A stretch of DNA of 64,000 nucleotides from Frateuria_A yonginensis (GTDB taxonomy: Bacteria; Pseudomonadota; Gammaproteobacteria; Xanthomonadales; Rhodanobacteraceae), in NCBI RefSeq assembly GCF_037137055.1, contig NZ_JBBBNY010000005.1, forward strand, positions 118,978 through 182,977, in the 5' to 3' direction. The number at the start of each line of letters is the position of its first letter. Positions within the stretch are counted from its first letter, which is position 1. The position numbers and the translations under genes were made by a program. Below the pieces are notes generated by a model. The model did not search any database. It saw only the letters and a list, made by a program, of their open reading frames with translations, and was not told the origin of the DNA. Below are positions 8,598 to 18,739 of this stretch, one piece after another.

Positions 8598-8681
8598 GAG
8601 TGCGGCACGGATGGCCGCTTCTGATCCCCGATGCATGGACGAGTATCCAAATGAAGAGTGCGGCCACGGACGGCTGCTTTT
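8598..8681 (+). repeat. Two tandem hairpin repeats in the nusA leader
   Basis: An imperfect direct repeat of about 25 bases, GAGTGCGGC(C)ACGGAYGGC, begins at 8598 and 8656. Each copy folds: 8602-8606 with 8614-8618 (GCGGC/GCCGC), and 8660-8665 with 8672-8677 (six pairs, one G-T). The second copy is followed by TTTT, and AGAGT/ACTCT (8655-8659, 8685-8689) can form an outer stem around it. The 142-base rimP-nusA gap is otherwise non-coding. NusA is known to regulate its own operon, so an RNA control role is possible. Confidence 0.5.
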
Positions 8682-8728
8682 CGACTCTCGCATTCACGGA
8701 TGAATGCAAAAACGGCGGAGTTGCTGCA

Positions 8729-10234
8729 ATGAGCAAAGAACTGTTGCTGGTCGTCGACGCGGTCGCCAACGAGAAGGGCGTGCCGCGCGAAGTCATCTTC
8801 GAGGCGATGGAGGCCGCGCTGGCCTCGGCCGCGAAGAAGCGCTATCCGGACGAGGATCCGGACATCCGCGTGGCGATCGACCGCCAGAGCGGCGACTACG
8901 AGACCTTCCGTCGCTGGGAAGTGATCGCGGACGACGGCGAGATGGAATCGCCCTTCCACCAGCTGCGCCTGATGGACGCGGTGGACGAGAAGCCGGACGC
9001 CCAGGTCGGCGACTTCATCGAACAGCAGATCGAAAATGCCGAGTTCGGCCGCATCGCGGCCCAGGCCGCCAAGCAGGTGATCGTGCAGCGCGTGCGCGAG
9101 GCCGAGCGCCAGCAGGTGGTGGATGCCTACAAGGACCGCGTGGGCGAGCTGATCACCGGCATCGTCAAGCGCGTGGAACGCGGCAACGTGTACCTGGACC
9201 TGGGCGGCAATGCCGAGGCGTTCATCCCGCGCGACAAGACCATTCCGCGCGAGTCGCACCGCGTCGGCGACCGCGTGCGCGGCTACCTGTACGAGGTGCG
9301 CTCGGAAGTGCGCGGCCCGCAGTTGTTCGTCTCGCGCGCCGCGCCGGAGTTCATGATCGAGCTGTTCAAGCTCGAGGTGCCGGAGGTCGGCCAGGGCCTG
9401 GTCGAGATCAAGGGCTGCGCCCGCGACCCCGGCGATCGCGCCAAGATCGCGGTGATCGCGCACGACAGTCGTACCGATCCGATCGGCGCCTGCATCGGCA
9501 TGCGCGGTTCGCGCGTGCAGGCGGTCTCCAACGAGCTCAACGGCGAGCGCGTGGATATCATCCTCTGGCACGAGAACCAGGCGCAGTACGTCATCAACGC
9601 GATGGCGCCGGCCGAGGTGCAGTCCATCATCATGGACGAGGAGAAGCACTCGATGGACATCGCGGTGGCCGAGGACAAGCTCTCGCAGGCCATCGGCCGC
9701 GGCGGCCAGAACGTGCGGCTGGCCAGCAAGCTCACCGGCTGGCAGCTCAACGTGATGACCCAGGACCAGGTCACCGCCAAGAGCGAGGCCGAGCAGCAGG
9801 CCGCCCGCCAGCTGTTCATGGACAAGCTGGAAGTGGACGAGGAGATCGCCAACATCCTGGTGCAGGAGGGCTTCTCCAGCGTCGAGGAGATCGCCTACGT
9901 GCCCAGCGCCGAGCTGCTGGCGGTGGAAGGCTTCGACGAGGACATTGTCGAGGAGCTGCGTGCCCGCGCCCGCGATGCGCTGCTGACCGAGGCGCTGGCG
10001 GTGGAGGAGGGCATCGACGAGCATCAGCCGTCGGAAGAGCTGCTCGCCCTGCCGGGCATGGACGAGGCGACCGCCTATGCGCTGGCTGCACGGGAAATCA
10101 GTACGGTGGACGATCTGGCCGACCTCGCGGTCGACGACCTGATCGACATCGAGGGGATGGACGAAGAGCGCGCTGCGGCGCTGATCATGGCGGCGCGTGC
10201 CCCGATGATCGAGCGGCTGGAGAAGGGCGGCTGA
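8729..10234 (+). CDS. nusA: Transcription termination/antitermination protein NusA
   Basis: A 501-residue NusA: N-terminal RNA polymerase-binding domain, S1 domain (about residues 135-200), two KH domains (to about 345, with GACIGMRGSRVQAV and AIGRGGQNVRLA) and two acidic C-terminal repeats. It modulates pausing, termination and antitermination. The frame is open further upstream to 8600, but the start is placed at ATG 8729 because MSKELLLVVDAV matches the family N-terminus and GGAG lies eight bases upstream (8717-8720). The upstream part contains the hairpin repeats and is probably leader. Confidence 0.95.
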   Translation: MSKELLLVVDAVANEKGVPREVIFEAMEAALASAAKKRYPDEDPDIRVAIDRQSGDYETFRRWEVIADDGEMESPFHQLRLMDAVDEKPDAQVGDFIEQQIENAEFGRIAAQAAKQVIVQRVREAERQQVVDAYKDRVGELITGIVKRVERGNVYLDLGGNAEAFIPRDKTIPRESHRVGDRVRGYLYEVRSEVRGPQLFVSRAAPEFMIELFKLEVPEVGQGLVEIKGCARDPGDRAKIAVIAHDSRTDPIGACIGMRGSRVQAVSNELNGERVDIILWHENQAQYVINAMAPAEVQSIIMDEEKHSMDIAVAEDKLSQAIGRGGQNVRLASKLTGWQLNVMTQDQVTAKSEAEQQAARQLFMDKLEVDEEIANILVQEGFSSVEEIAYVPSAELLAVEGFDEDIVEELRARARDALLTEALAVEEGIDEHQPSEELLALPGMDEATAYALAAREISTVDDLADLAVDDLIDIEGMDEERAAALIMAARAPMIERLEKGG

Positions 10235-10364
10235 CCGCGGACGGCGGCGCCTTCGGACGGGCGCGCCGAGGAAGGCTCCCTGTGGGCCTTTCGCCAGGGA
10301 CGGAGGTGGACGTGCAGGCGGTGCCGCACGGACGTGAGCGCGGGAACGGCGGAGAAAGAACACG

Positions 10365-13100
10365 ATGTCGGATGTAACGATCAAACAACTCGCCCAGGTA
10401 TTGGGTATGCCGGTCACCAAGCTGCTCGGGCAGCTGGGTGAGGCGGGCATGAATTTCTCCGATCCGGAGCAGGTCATCAGCAGCACCGAGAAGGTGAAGC
10501 TGCTGGGCTTCCTGCGCCGCACGCACGGCAAGAGCGATGCCGCCGCAGAGGTCGACGACAGTGCGCCGCGGCAGATCACCCTCAAGCGCCGCAAGGTCAG
10601 CGAGCTGAAGGTCGCCTCGCCCGGCGGGCGCGGTGCCGCCAGCAGCGCCAAGACGGTCAACGTGGAAGTGCGTGCCAAGCGCACCTACGTCAAGCGTAGC
10701 GTGATCGCCGAAGAAGCCGGTGCCGACACCGAGCGCGAGGAGGCCGCGCGCAAGCTGGCCGAGTCGCAGCAGCAACGCGAGCACGAGGAGCGCGAGCGCC
10801 TGGCTGCCGAGCAGCGCCGCCAGGAAGAAGCCCGGCGCGCGCAGGAGGAGCAGCAGCGCCAGGCCGAAGAGGCCCGGCGCCAGGCCGACGAGGCCGCGCG
10901 CGCGGAGCGTGCCGAAGCCGAAGCGCCGGTATCCGGGGCCGTCGAGGCGCCGGTCGCCGAGCAGGCCAGGGCGGCTGCACCGGCGCCCGCGCCGGCGGCC
11001 GGTGGCGTCACCGACTACAGCGCGTTCGGCATGATCGTTCCGCGCATCCACGAGCCGCGCAAGCGCGAGAAGAAGGTCGTCGCCCCGGCGCCGGCCCCCG
11101 CGCCGGCCCCTGCGCCCGCGCCGGCCGAGGCTGCTCGCGGCAAGGCCCGCTACGGCCGTGACCGCGACGAGGGCCCGGGCGGCAAGCGTTTCGCCGGCGG
11201 CGAACTGCACCTGTCCGATGCCGACCGTGCACGCCGGTCCAGCAAGCGCGGCAAGCCCGGCAAGGGCGGCCGCGAAGTCGTCCGCAGCGGCGCCGGTTCC
11301 GGCGGCGCGCACGGCTTCTCGCGTCCCACCGCGCCGGTGGTGCGTGAAGTGGTGGTCGGCGAGGCCAACGTGGTGGCCGACCTGGCGCAGAAGATGGCGG
11401 TCAAGGGTTCGGAGGTGGTCAAGGCGCTCTTCAAGATGGGCGTGATGGCCACCATCAACCAGACCATCGATCGGGACACCGCCACGCTGGTGGTCGAGGA
11501 ACTGGGCCACACGCCGGTCGAGGCCACCGAGAACAACGCCGAGGCCGCGCTGGCCGCGCACACGCAGAGCGCCGAGCTGGAAGGCGAGAAGACGCCGCGT
11601 CCGCCGGTGGTCACCATCATGGGCCACGTCGACCACGGCAAGACCTCGCTGCTGGACTACATCCGCCGCACCAAGGTCGCCGCAGGCGAGGCCGGCGGCA
11701 TCACCCAGCACATTGGCGCGTACCACGTGGAAACGCCCAAGGGCGTGATCACCTTCCTCGACACCCCGGGCCACGCCGCGTTCACCGCGATGCGCGCCCG
11801 CGGCGCGCAGTCCACCGACATCGTGGTGCTGGTGGTGGCCGCCGACGACGGCGTGATGCCGCAGACGGCCGAGGCCGTGCAGCACGCGCGCGCCGCCAAG
11901 GTGCCGCTGATCGTGGCACTCAACAAGATGGACAAGTCCGACGCCAACCCGGATCACGTCAAGCAGGGCCTGGCCAATCTAGAAGTCATCCCGGAAGACT
12001 GGGGCGGCGACACCATGTTCGTGCCGGTCTCGGCGAAGACCGGCATGGGCATCGACGAGCTGCTCGACGCGGTCTCGGTGCAGGCCGAGGTGATGGAGTT
12101 GACCGCCGTGCATGACGGCCCGGCCTCGGGCGTGGTGATCGAATCCAGCCTCGACAAGGGCCGCGGCCCGGTCGCCACCGTGCTGGTGCAGCAGGGTACG
12201 TTGAAGCGCGGCGACTTCGTGGTCTGCGGCGTGGAATACGGCCGCATGCGTGCGCTGGTCGACGAGAGCGGCAAGACCGTGCAGGAAGCGGGCCCGTCGA
12301 TCCCCGTGCAGGTGCTCGGCCTCTCCGGCGTGCCGGAGGCGGGCGACGACTTCGTGGTGGTGGCCGACGAGCGCCTCGCCCGCGAGGTGGCTGCCGAGCG
12401 CCAGCAGAAGCGCCGCGAGACGCGCATGGTCAGCAAGGCCAACCGTCTCGAGGACATCATGGCGCAGATGGGCCAGGGGGCCGAGCAGCAGACGCTCAAC
12501 ATCCTGGTCAAGGCCGACGTGCAGGGTTCGGTGCAGGCGCTGCGCGACTCGCTGAGCCAGATCGGCAACGAGAACGTGAAGGTCAACGTGATCGCGGCCG
12601 GTGTCGGCGGTATCACCGAGTCCGACGCGACGCTCGCGGCGGCCTCCAAGGCGCTGATCATCGGCTTCAACGTGCGTGCCGACGCCTCGGCGCGCAAGGT
12701 GATCGACACGGCCGGTCTGGACGTGCGCTACTTCTCGATCATCTACGACGTCATCGACCAGGTGAAGCAGGCCGCGTCCGGTCTGCTGGGCATGGAGGTG
12801 CGCGAGGAGATCATCGGTGTGGCGCAGGTGCGCGAGGTCTTCCGCAGCTCCAAGTTCGGCGCGGTGGCCGGCTGCATGGTCACCGAGGGCACGGTCAAGC
12901 GGAACAAGCCGATCCGCGTGCTGCGCGACAACACGGTGATCTTCCAGGGCGAACTGGAATCGCTGCGCCGCTTCAAGGACCTCGTGGACGAGGTGCGCAA
13001 CGGCATGGAGTGCGGTATCGCGGTGAAGCAGTACAACGACGTCAAGGTCGGCGACCAGATCGAGTGCTTCGAGCGTATCGAAGTGGCCCGCACGCTGTAA
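10365..13100 (+). CDS. infB: Translation initiation factor IF-2
   Basis: A 911-residue IF-2. It has an IF2_N domain (residues 1-52), a long charged region rich in Glu, Arg, Ala and Pro (about 110-330, with an Ala-Pro repeat), then the GTPase domain with GHVDHGKT (near residue 420), DTPGHAAF and NKMDKSD, and domains II to IV that bind fMet-tRNA. It positions initiator tRNA on the 30S subunit, and the initiator tRNA gene is in the same locus. A GGCGGAGA ribosome binding site precedes the ATG. The 130-base gap after nusA is GC-rich without a clear terminator. Confidence 0.97.
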   Translation: MSDVTIKQLAQVLGMPVTKLLGQLGEAGMNFSDPEQVISSTEKVKLLGFLRRTHGKSDAAAEVDDSAPRQITLKRRKVSELKVASPGGRGAASSAKTVNVEVRAKRTYVKRSVIAEEAGADTEREEAARKLAESQQQREHEERERLAAEQRRQEEARRAQEEQQRQAEEARRQADEAARAERAEAEAPVSGAVEAPVAEQARAAAPAPAPAAGGVTDYSAFGMIVPRIHEPRKREKKVVAPAPAPAPAPAPAPAEAARGKARYGRDRDEGPGGKRFAGGELHLSDADRARRSSKRGKPGKGGREVVRSGAGSGGAHGFSRPTAPVVREVVVGEANVVADLAQKMAVKGSEVVKALFKMGVMATINQTIDRDTATLVVEELGHTPVEATENNAEAALAAHTQSAELEGEKTPRPPVVTIMGHVDHGKTSLLDYIRRTKVAAGEAGGITQHIGAYHVETPKGVITFLDTPGHAAFTAMRARGAQSTDIVVLVVAADDGVMPQTAEAVQHARAAKVPLIVALNKMDKSDANPDHVKQGLANLEVIPEDWGGDTMFVPVSAKTGMGIDELLDAVSVQAEVMELTAVHDGPASGVVIESSLDKGRGPVATVLVQQGTLKRGDFVVCGVEYGRMRALVDESGKTVQEAGPSIPVQVLGLSGVPEAGDDFVVVADERLAREVAAERQQKRRETRMVSKANRLEDIMAQMGQGAEQQTLNILVKADVQGSVQALRDSLSQIGNENVKVNVIAAGVGGITESDATLAAASKALIIGFNVRADASARKVIDTAGLDVRYFSIIYDVIDQVKQAASGLLGMEVREEIIGVAQVREVFRSSKFGAVAGCMVTEGTVKRNKPIRVLRDNTVIFQGELESLRRFKDLVDEVRNGMECGIAVKQYNDVKVGDQIECFERIEVARTL

Positions 13101-13111
13101 GTTGCTTTGCT

Positions 13112-13220
13112 CCCTCTCCCCTCCGGGGAGAGGGTTTGGATGAGGGGCGCTCTGGCCCCGGCGTTTGCTGTCCTGAGGCGAGCCCGCCCCTCACCCATCC
13201 CTCTTCCCGGAGGGGAGAGA
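13112..13220. repeat. CCCTCTCC-type inverted-repeat element (copy 1, complete)
   Basis: The infB-rbfA gap holds a near-symmetrical element. The left arm is a perfect ten-pair hairpin (13112-13121 with 13125-13134, three-base loop) followed by TGGATGAGGGGCG. The right arm is its complement (13186-13220), including CGCCCCTCACCCATCC and a second hairpin. The core hairpin recurs at 17207-17228 and 26969-26989. The layout resembles a short non-autonomous, REP-like or MITE-like element. It lies inside the operon and may shape processing or termination between infB and rbfA. Confidence 0.65.
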
Positions 13221-13271
13221 TGACAACGAGACCGCCGCTGCGCGGCAGCAGCGCTATCTGATTGGAGCCCC

Positions 13272-13643
13272 ATGCCCTCACGCGACTTCAAACGTACCGA
13301 CCGCGTAGGCGCCGAGCTCCGCCGCGAGCTCGGCCTGCTGGTGCACGCCGCCGTGCGCGACCATGCGCTGCCTTCGGTGAGCGTGTCCGACGTGGAGGTC
13401 ACCCGCGATCTCGACTGGGCCACGGTGTGGGTCACGGCCTTACAGGCCGAGCGGGCCGCCGAGGCCGTGAAGGCGCTGAACGAACTGGCGGTGGAGTTCC
13501 GTCGCGCCCTGTCCCGCAGCATGCGCATCCGGCGCGTGCCGGAGCTGCGCTTCAAGTACGACGACTCGGTCGACAAGAGCGAACGGATCGAGCGTTTGCT
13601 GCGCGAGAGCGGGAACCCGCGGGGCGGCGCCACGGAGCGCTGA
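13272..13643 (+). CDS. rbfA: 30S ribosome-binding factor RbfA
   Basis: A 123-residue KH-like protein with the expected N-terminus (FKRTDRVGAELRRELGLLV) and the RIRRVPELRFKYDDSVD segment typical of RbfA. It binds immature 30S subunits and assists 16S rRNA 5'-end maturation. The gene follows infB after the inverted-repeat element and is nearly contiguous with truB (three bases), the usual order in proteobacteria. Confidence 0.95.
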   Translation: MPSRDFKRTDRVGAELRRELGLLVHAAVRDHALPSVSVSDVEVTRDLDWATVWVTALQAERAAEAVKALNELAVEFRRALSRSMRIRRVPELRFKYDDSVDKSERIERLLRESGNPRGGATER

Positions 13644-13646
13644 TCC

Positions 13647-14624
13647 GTGGCCGCAGCGGCCCACCCCGGCTTACCGTCTTCCGTCCCGCACTCGACCATG
13701 GCCCGCTTCCGCGACCTGCACGGCATCCTCCTGCTCGACAAGCCGCTGGGCATGAGTTCCAACCAGGCCCTGCAGGCGGCCAGGCGCCTGCTGCGCGCCG
13801 CCAAGGGCGGACATACCGGCGCGCTCGATCCGCTGGCGACCGGCCTGCTGCCGCTGTGTTTCGGCGAGGCGACCAAGATCGCCGGCATGCTGCTGGGCTC
13901 GCGCAAGGCCTACGAGGCCGAGTGCCGCCTGGGCGCGACCACCCGCACGGCGGACCTCGAGGGCGACGTCGTACAGCGGCGGCCGGTGCCGGCGCTGGAC
14001 CCGCCGGCCCTCGAGCAGGCGCTCGCCACCCTGCGCGGGTGCATCGTGCAGGTACCGCCTGCGTACTCGGCCCTCAAGCAGGGCGGCGAGCCGCTCTACC
14101 TGAAGGCGCGCCGTGGCGAGGCGGTGCAGGTGCCTCCGCGCGAGGTGGAGATCCACCGGCTGGAACTGCTGGAGCATGCGGGCGACCGCCTGCGGCTGCA
14201 CGTCGAATGCGGCTCGGGCACCTACATCCGCAGCCTGGTGGCCGACCTGGGCGAGCGCCTGGGATGCGGCGCGCACCTGACCGCGCTGCGCCGGCTGTGG
14301 GTGGAGCCTTTCCGCGCGCCGGCGATGGTCTCCCTGCATCGGCTGGAGCAGGCCGCGGAGCAGGGTGACACCGCCCTGGACGCGCTGCTGCTGCCGCTGG
14401 CGGCCGGCGTGGCCGATCTGCCGGCGTTGCCGCTGGACGGGGCGGCCGCACTGGCGGTGGCGCGGGGACAGCAGATCCCCTGGCCCGGCGCGCCGGGCCA
14501 GGGTCGCAGCGCCGCCTTTGCGCCCGACGGGCGCCTGCTGGCCCTGATCGAACCGGACCCGCTGGGCCGCCTGCGCATCGTGCGCGGCTTCAATCTGCCG
14601 GCCGCTGGCGCAGCGGCTGGCTGA
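13647..14624 (+). CDS. truB: tRNA pseudouridine(55) synthase TruB
   Basis: A 325-residue pseudouridine synthase that makes psi-55 in the T loop of most tRNAs. The catalytic motif GHTGALDPLATGLLPLC is present, with the nucleophilic aspartate at residue 61 in this numbering. A GTG start at 13647 is preferred because GGAG lies at 13634-13637. ATG 13698, which gives a protein beginning MARFRDLHG, is the alternative and has no visible binding site. A C-terminal PUA-like domain follows. It is nearly contiguous with rbfA. Confidence 0.94.
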   Translation: MAAAAHPGLPSSVPHSTMARFRDLHGILLLDKPLGMSSNQALQAARRLLRAAKGGHTGALDPLATGLLPLCFGEATKIAGMLLGSRKAYEAECRLGATTRTADLEGDVVQRRPVPALDPPALEQALATLRGCIVQVPPAYSALKQGGEPLYLKARRGEAVQVPPREVEIHRLELLEHAGDRLRLHVECGSGTYIRSLVADLGERLGCGAHLTALRRLWVEPFRAPAMVSLHRLEQAAEQGDTALDALLLPLAAGVADLPALPLDGAAALAVARGQQIPWPGAPGQGRSAAFAPDGRLLALIEPDPLGRLRIVRGFNLPAAGAAAG

Positions 14625-14664
14625 AAACGCCTCGGAGGCGGGAAACGACCGCCCGATGGCGCTC

Positions 14665-14694
14665 TTGTTGCCAAGCGGCCCGCATCGCTACAAT
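14665..14694 (+). promoter_or_regulatory. Promoter for rpsO-pnp
   Basis: A -10 TACAAT (14689-14694, five of six consensus bases) lies 18 bases after a weak -35 TTGTTG (14665-14670). It is placed in the 177-base truB-rpsO gap and gives a leader of about 100 bases. An internal promoter at this place is usual for rpsO. Confidence 0.6.
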
Positions 14695-14733
14695 AGCGAG
14701 CTTGTTCCGGAGCTTTACATCCAACCAGCGGAG

Positions 14734-14769
14734 CTTGTGCGACCTCATCCGAGGGTGAGGTCGCACAAG
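14734..14769 (+). promoter_or_regulatory. Perfect 14-bp hairpin in the rpsO leader
   Basis: Bases 14734-14747 are exactly complementary to 14756-14769, with an eight-base loop. The structure ends 32 bases before the rpsO ATG. A T5 run at 14782-14786 is 12 bases away, too far for a simple terminator. S15 is known to control its own mRNA in several bacteria and PNPase controls its own message through an RNase III hairpin. Only 18 bases separate rpsO and pnp here, so this leader stem is the only candidate for such a site. Confidence 0.6.
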
Positions 14770-14801
14770 TTCCGCATCCGCTTTTTCGAAGGAAGAGATA
14801 C

Positions 14802-15071
14802 ATGTCCCTTACCGCAGAACAGACCAGCAAGATCATTGCTGAATACGGCCGCGTGCCGAACGACACCGGTTCGCCGGAAGTCCAGGTGGCCCTGCTGTCG
14901 GCCCGCATCGACCACCTGACCGACCACTTCAAGGAACACAAGCAGGACCACCACTCGCGCCGTGGCCTGCTCAAGCTGGTCAACCAGCGCAAGCGCCTGC
15001 TCGGTTACCTCAAGGACCGCGACCTGGCTCGCTACCAGAGCCTGATCGAACGTCTCGGCCTCCGCCGTTAA
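14802..15071 (+). CDS. rpsO: 30S ribosomal protein S15
   Basis: An 89-residue protein with the S15 signature DHLTDHFKEHKQDHHSRRGL and the GLLKLVNQRKRLLGYL helix that binds the three-way junction of 16S rRNA. Length matches E. coli S15. A GAAGGAAGAGA ribosome binding site lies just before the ATG. It is followed 18 bases later by pnp, the conserved rpsO-pnp pair. Confidence 0.98.
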   Translation: MSLTAEQTSKIIAEYGRVPNDTGSPEVQVALLSARIDHLTDHFKEHKQDHHSRRGLLKLVNQRKRLLGYLKDRDLARYQSLIERLGLRR

Positions 15072-15089
15072 TCCACGAGGAGACCCAAC

Positions 15090-17195
<2,106 letters not shown>

Positions 17196-17206
17196 GCCCT
17201 CGATCC

Positions 17207-17228
17207 CCCTCTCCCTGCCGGGAGAGGG
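17207..17228. repeat. CCCTCTCC-type hairpin (copy 2)
   Basis: A nine-pair perfect stem, CCCTCTCCC (17207-17215) / GGGAGAGGG (17220-17228), with loop TGCC, followed by TCGGGGTGAGGG. It shares the core of the element after infB and lies twelve bases after the pnp stop. Only the left-arm half is recognisable here. Confidence 0.6.
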
Positions 17229-17274
17229 TCGGGGTGAGGGCTGGGAGCTCGCGACGAGCGTCCCGACCATACGG

Positions 17275-17301
17275 AAAAGCGGGCCATCGGCCCGCTTTTT
17301 T
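17275..17301 (+). terminator. Intrinsic terminator of the rpsO-pnp unit
   Basis: An eleven-pair stem, AAAAGCGGGCC (17275-17285) / GGCCCGCTTTT (17289-17299), with a three-base loop and a T6 run at 17296-17301. It is a strong terminator 80 bases after pnp. Confidence 0.85.
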
Positions 17302-17389
17302 GTTCTTCGCGGATTCGCGGGAAAGAGCGCCTTGACAGGCAAGAGGCTGGAGCGAGGGCGGCAGAGGCTGGACCCAAGCGCTGTCGCCC

Positions 17390-17760
17390 ATGCAGTGGCT
17401 GCTGCGCCTGGAGCCCGATGAGCGGTTGGACCCATGCTGCGGACGGTGCCTGGCGCCCTGTGGTTTGATCCACGATCGCTCGCTCGGTGCGCCGGGTGCA
17501 CGAGCGCGATTTGTTCGACCGGCAGGTGTGGCTGGAGGTGCCCTTGCGGCGCGTGGTGTGCCTGGCCTGCGGGGTGTCCACCGAGCATGTGCCGTGGCTG
17601 CCTTCGCGCAGCCGAGTGACGGCCCGGCTGATCGCCCACGTCGAAGCGTTGCTGCGACTGTTGCCCATCCGCCATATCAGCCAACTGATGGGGCCGCACT
17701 GGCACACCGTCCGCGCGATCGACGCCCGCCGGCTGGCGCGGGAGGTGCAACCGCCGGACA
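17390..17760 (+). pseudogene. ISL3-family transposase, N-terminal remnant (frameshifted, truncated)
   Basis: The translation starts in one frame (MQWLLRLEPDERLDPCCGRC) and continues after a one-base shift near 17486 in the next frame (RRVHERDLFDRQVWLEVPLR). Together they give two CxxC pairs of a zinc ribbon, VVCLACG among them, and the ISL3 segment LPIRHISQLMGPHWHTVRAI. Everything after that, including the catalytic DDE domain, is missing. No terminal repeats were found. The second frame runs without a stop into phaE. It is a dead insertion-sequence fragment. Family assignment is by recalled motif similarity. Confidence 0.75.
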
Positions 17761-17837
17761 CCGCCGCCACGCCTGCGGTCGAAGCCGATCCCGCGGGTTT
17801 TGCTACGATTCCGGCGATTCCCCCGCAAGGCACGCCC

Positions 17838-18731
17838 GTGACCGCGCAAAACCCCGCCACCGATTTCGAGACCCTGGGCCGACAGGTGTGGGAGGCCTGG
17901 AGCCGCCAGTGGACCGGCGCGGCCGCCATGCCCGCGGCCACGTCGTCCGTGCCGGGCATGGATGGCCTCGGAAGCTACCTCGACTGGATGCAGCAGGCCG
18001 CCGCCGCCATGGCCGGGCAGGGCGGCCAGGTGCCCCAGCCGGCGCCGTTCTCCGGCTGGACCATGCCCGGCGCAGGCGCGGTCCCGCCGATCGGCCTGGA
18101 GGGGCTTCGCGGACTGCTGAACACGCCTGCCTTCGGCTACACCCGCGAGCAGCAGGCCGAGCAGCAGGCGCTGCTGCGGGCGATGCTCGACCACCAGCAG
18201 GCCAGCGCGCGCTATCAGCAACTGCTCGCCCGGGCGCAGGCCGAGGGCGCCGAGCGCCTGCAGCGCAAGCTCGCCGAGCCGGGCTTCCAGGCGGGCTCCC
18301 TCAAGGCCATGTACGACCTCTGGGTGGATGCGGCCGAGGAAGCCTATGCCGAGATCGCGTTGTCGGACGAGTTCCGCGAGGCCTACGCCGCGCAGGCCAA
18401 CACGCAGATGCGCCTGCGGCAGCTGCAGCAGCGCCAGGTCGAGCAATGGTGCCGCGAGATGGGGCTGCCCACGCGCAGCGAAGTCGCCACGCTCGGCCAG
18501 CGCCTGCAGGAGCTGCGGCGCGAGCTGCGCCGCACGCAAGCGGCCGAGGGTGGCGCAGCAGAGCGCCCGGGCGCAGCCGTAAAGACGGCCGCCCGACGCG
18601 CCGCTCCCGCCAAGCCGGCAGCCAAAGCCCCGCCCGCGGCCAAGAATGGCGCCGCCAAGGCCCGCTCCACGGCCAAGGCCCCGCCTGCCGCCAAGGCAAC
18701 TACCCGTCGCGCACCGCGCCGGTCGCGTTGA
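17838..18731 (+). CDS. phaE: Class III polyhydroxyalkanoate synthase subunit PhaE
   Basis: About 297 residues from GTG 17838, where TAQNPATDFETLGRQVWEAW begins the PhaE-like part. A central coiled-coil-prone region (residues 95-230, rich in Gln, Glu, Arg and Ala) matches PhaE, the non-catalytic partner of PhaC in class III PHA synthase. The last 50 residues are a lysine/alanine/proline tail like histone H1, AlgP or the phasin PhaF. AAGG precedes the GTG and an extended -10 TGCTACGAT lies at 17801-17809. The frame is open upstream through the transposase remnant to 17487, so a longer fused product cannot be excluded. Confidence 0.85.
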   Translation: MTAQNPATDFETLGRQVWEAWSRQWTGAAAMPAATSSVPGMDGLGSYLDWMQQAAAAMAGQGGQVPQPAPFSGWTMPGAGAVPPIGLEGLRGLLNTPAFGYTREQQAEQQALLRAMLDHQQASARYQQLLARAQAEGAERLQRKLAEPGFQAGSLKAMYDLWVDAAEEAYAEIALSDEFREAYAAQANTQMRLRQLQQRQVEQWCREMGLPTRSEVATLGQRLQELRRELRRTQAAEGGAAERPGAAVKTAARRAAPAKPAAKAPPAAKNGAAKARSTAKAPPAAKATTRRAPRRSR

Positions 18732-18739
18732 GGAACGTC

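Noticed and set aside
8600..8728. A 43-residue N-terminal extension of NusA
   Set aside because: It has no family counterpart, covers the hairpin repeats, and a good GGAG site precedes the internal ATG 8729.
14771..14801. Terminator after the rpsO leader hairpin
   Set aside because: The T5 run is 12 bases away from the stem and a strong ribosome binding site and gene follow at once.
17302..17389. Left terminal repeat of the ISL3 element
   Set aside because: No inverted match to any sequence between the remnant and phaE could be seen, and the right part of the element is gone.
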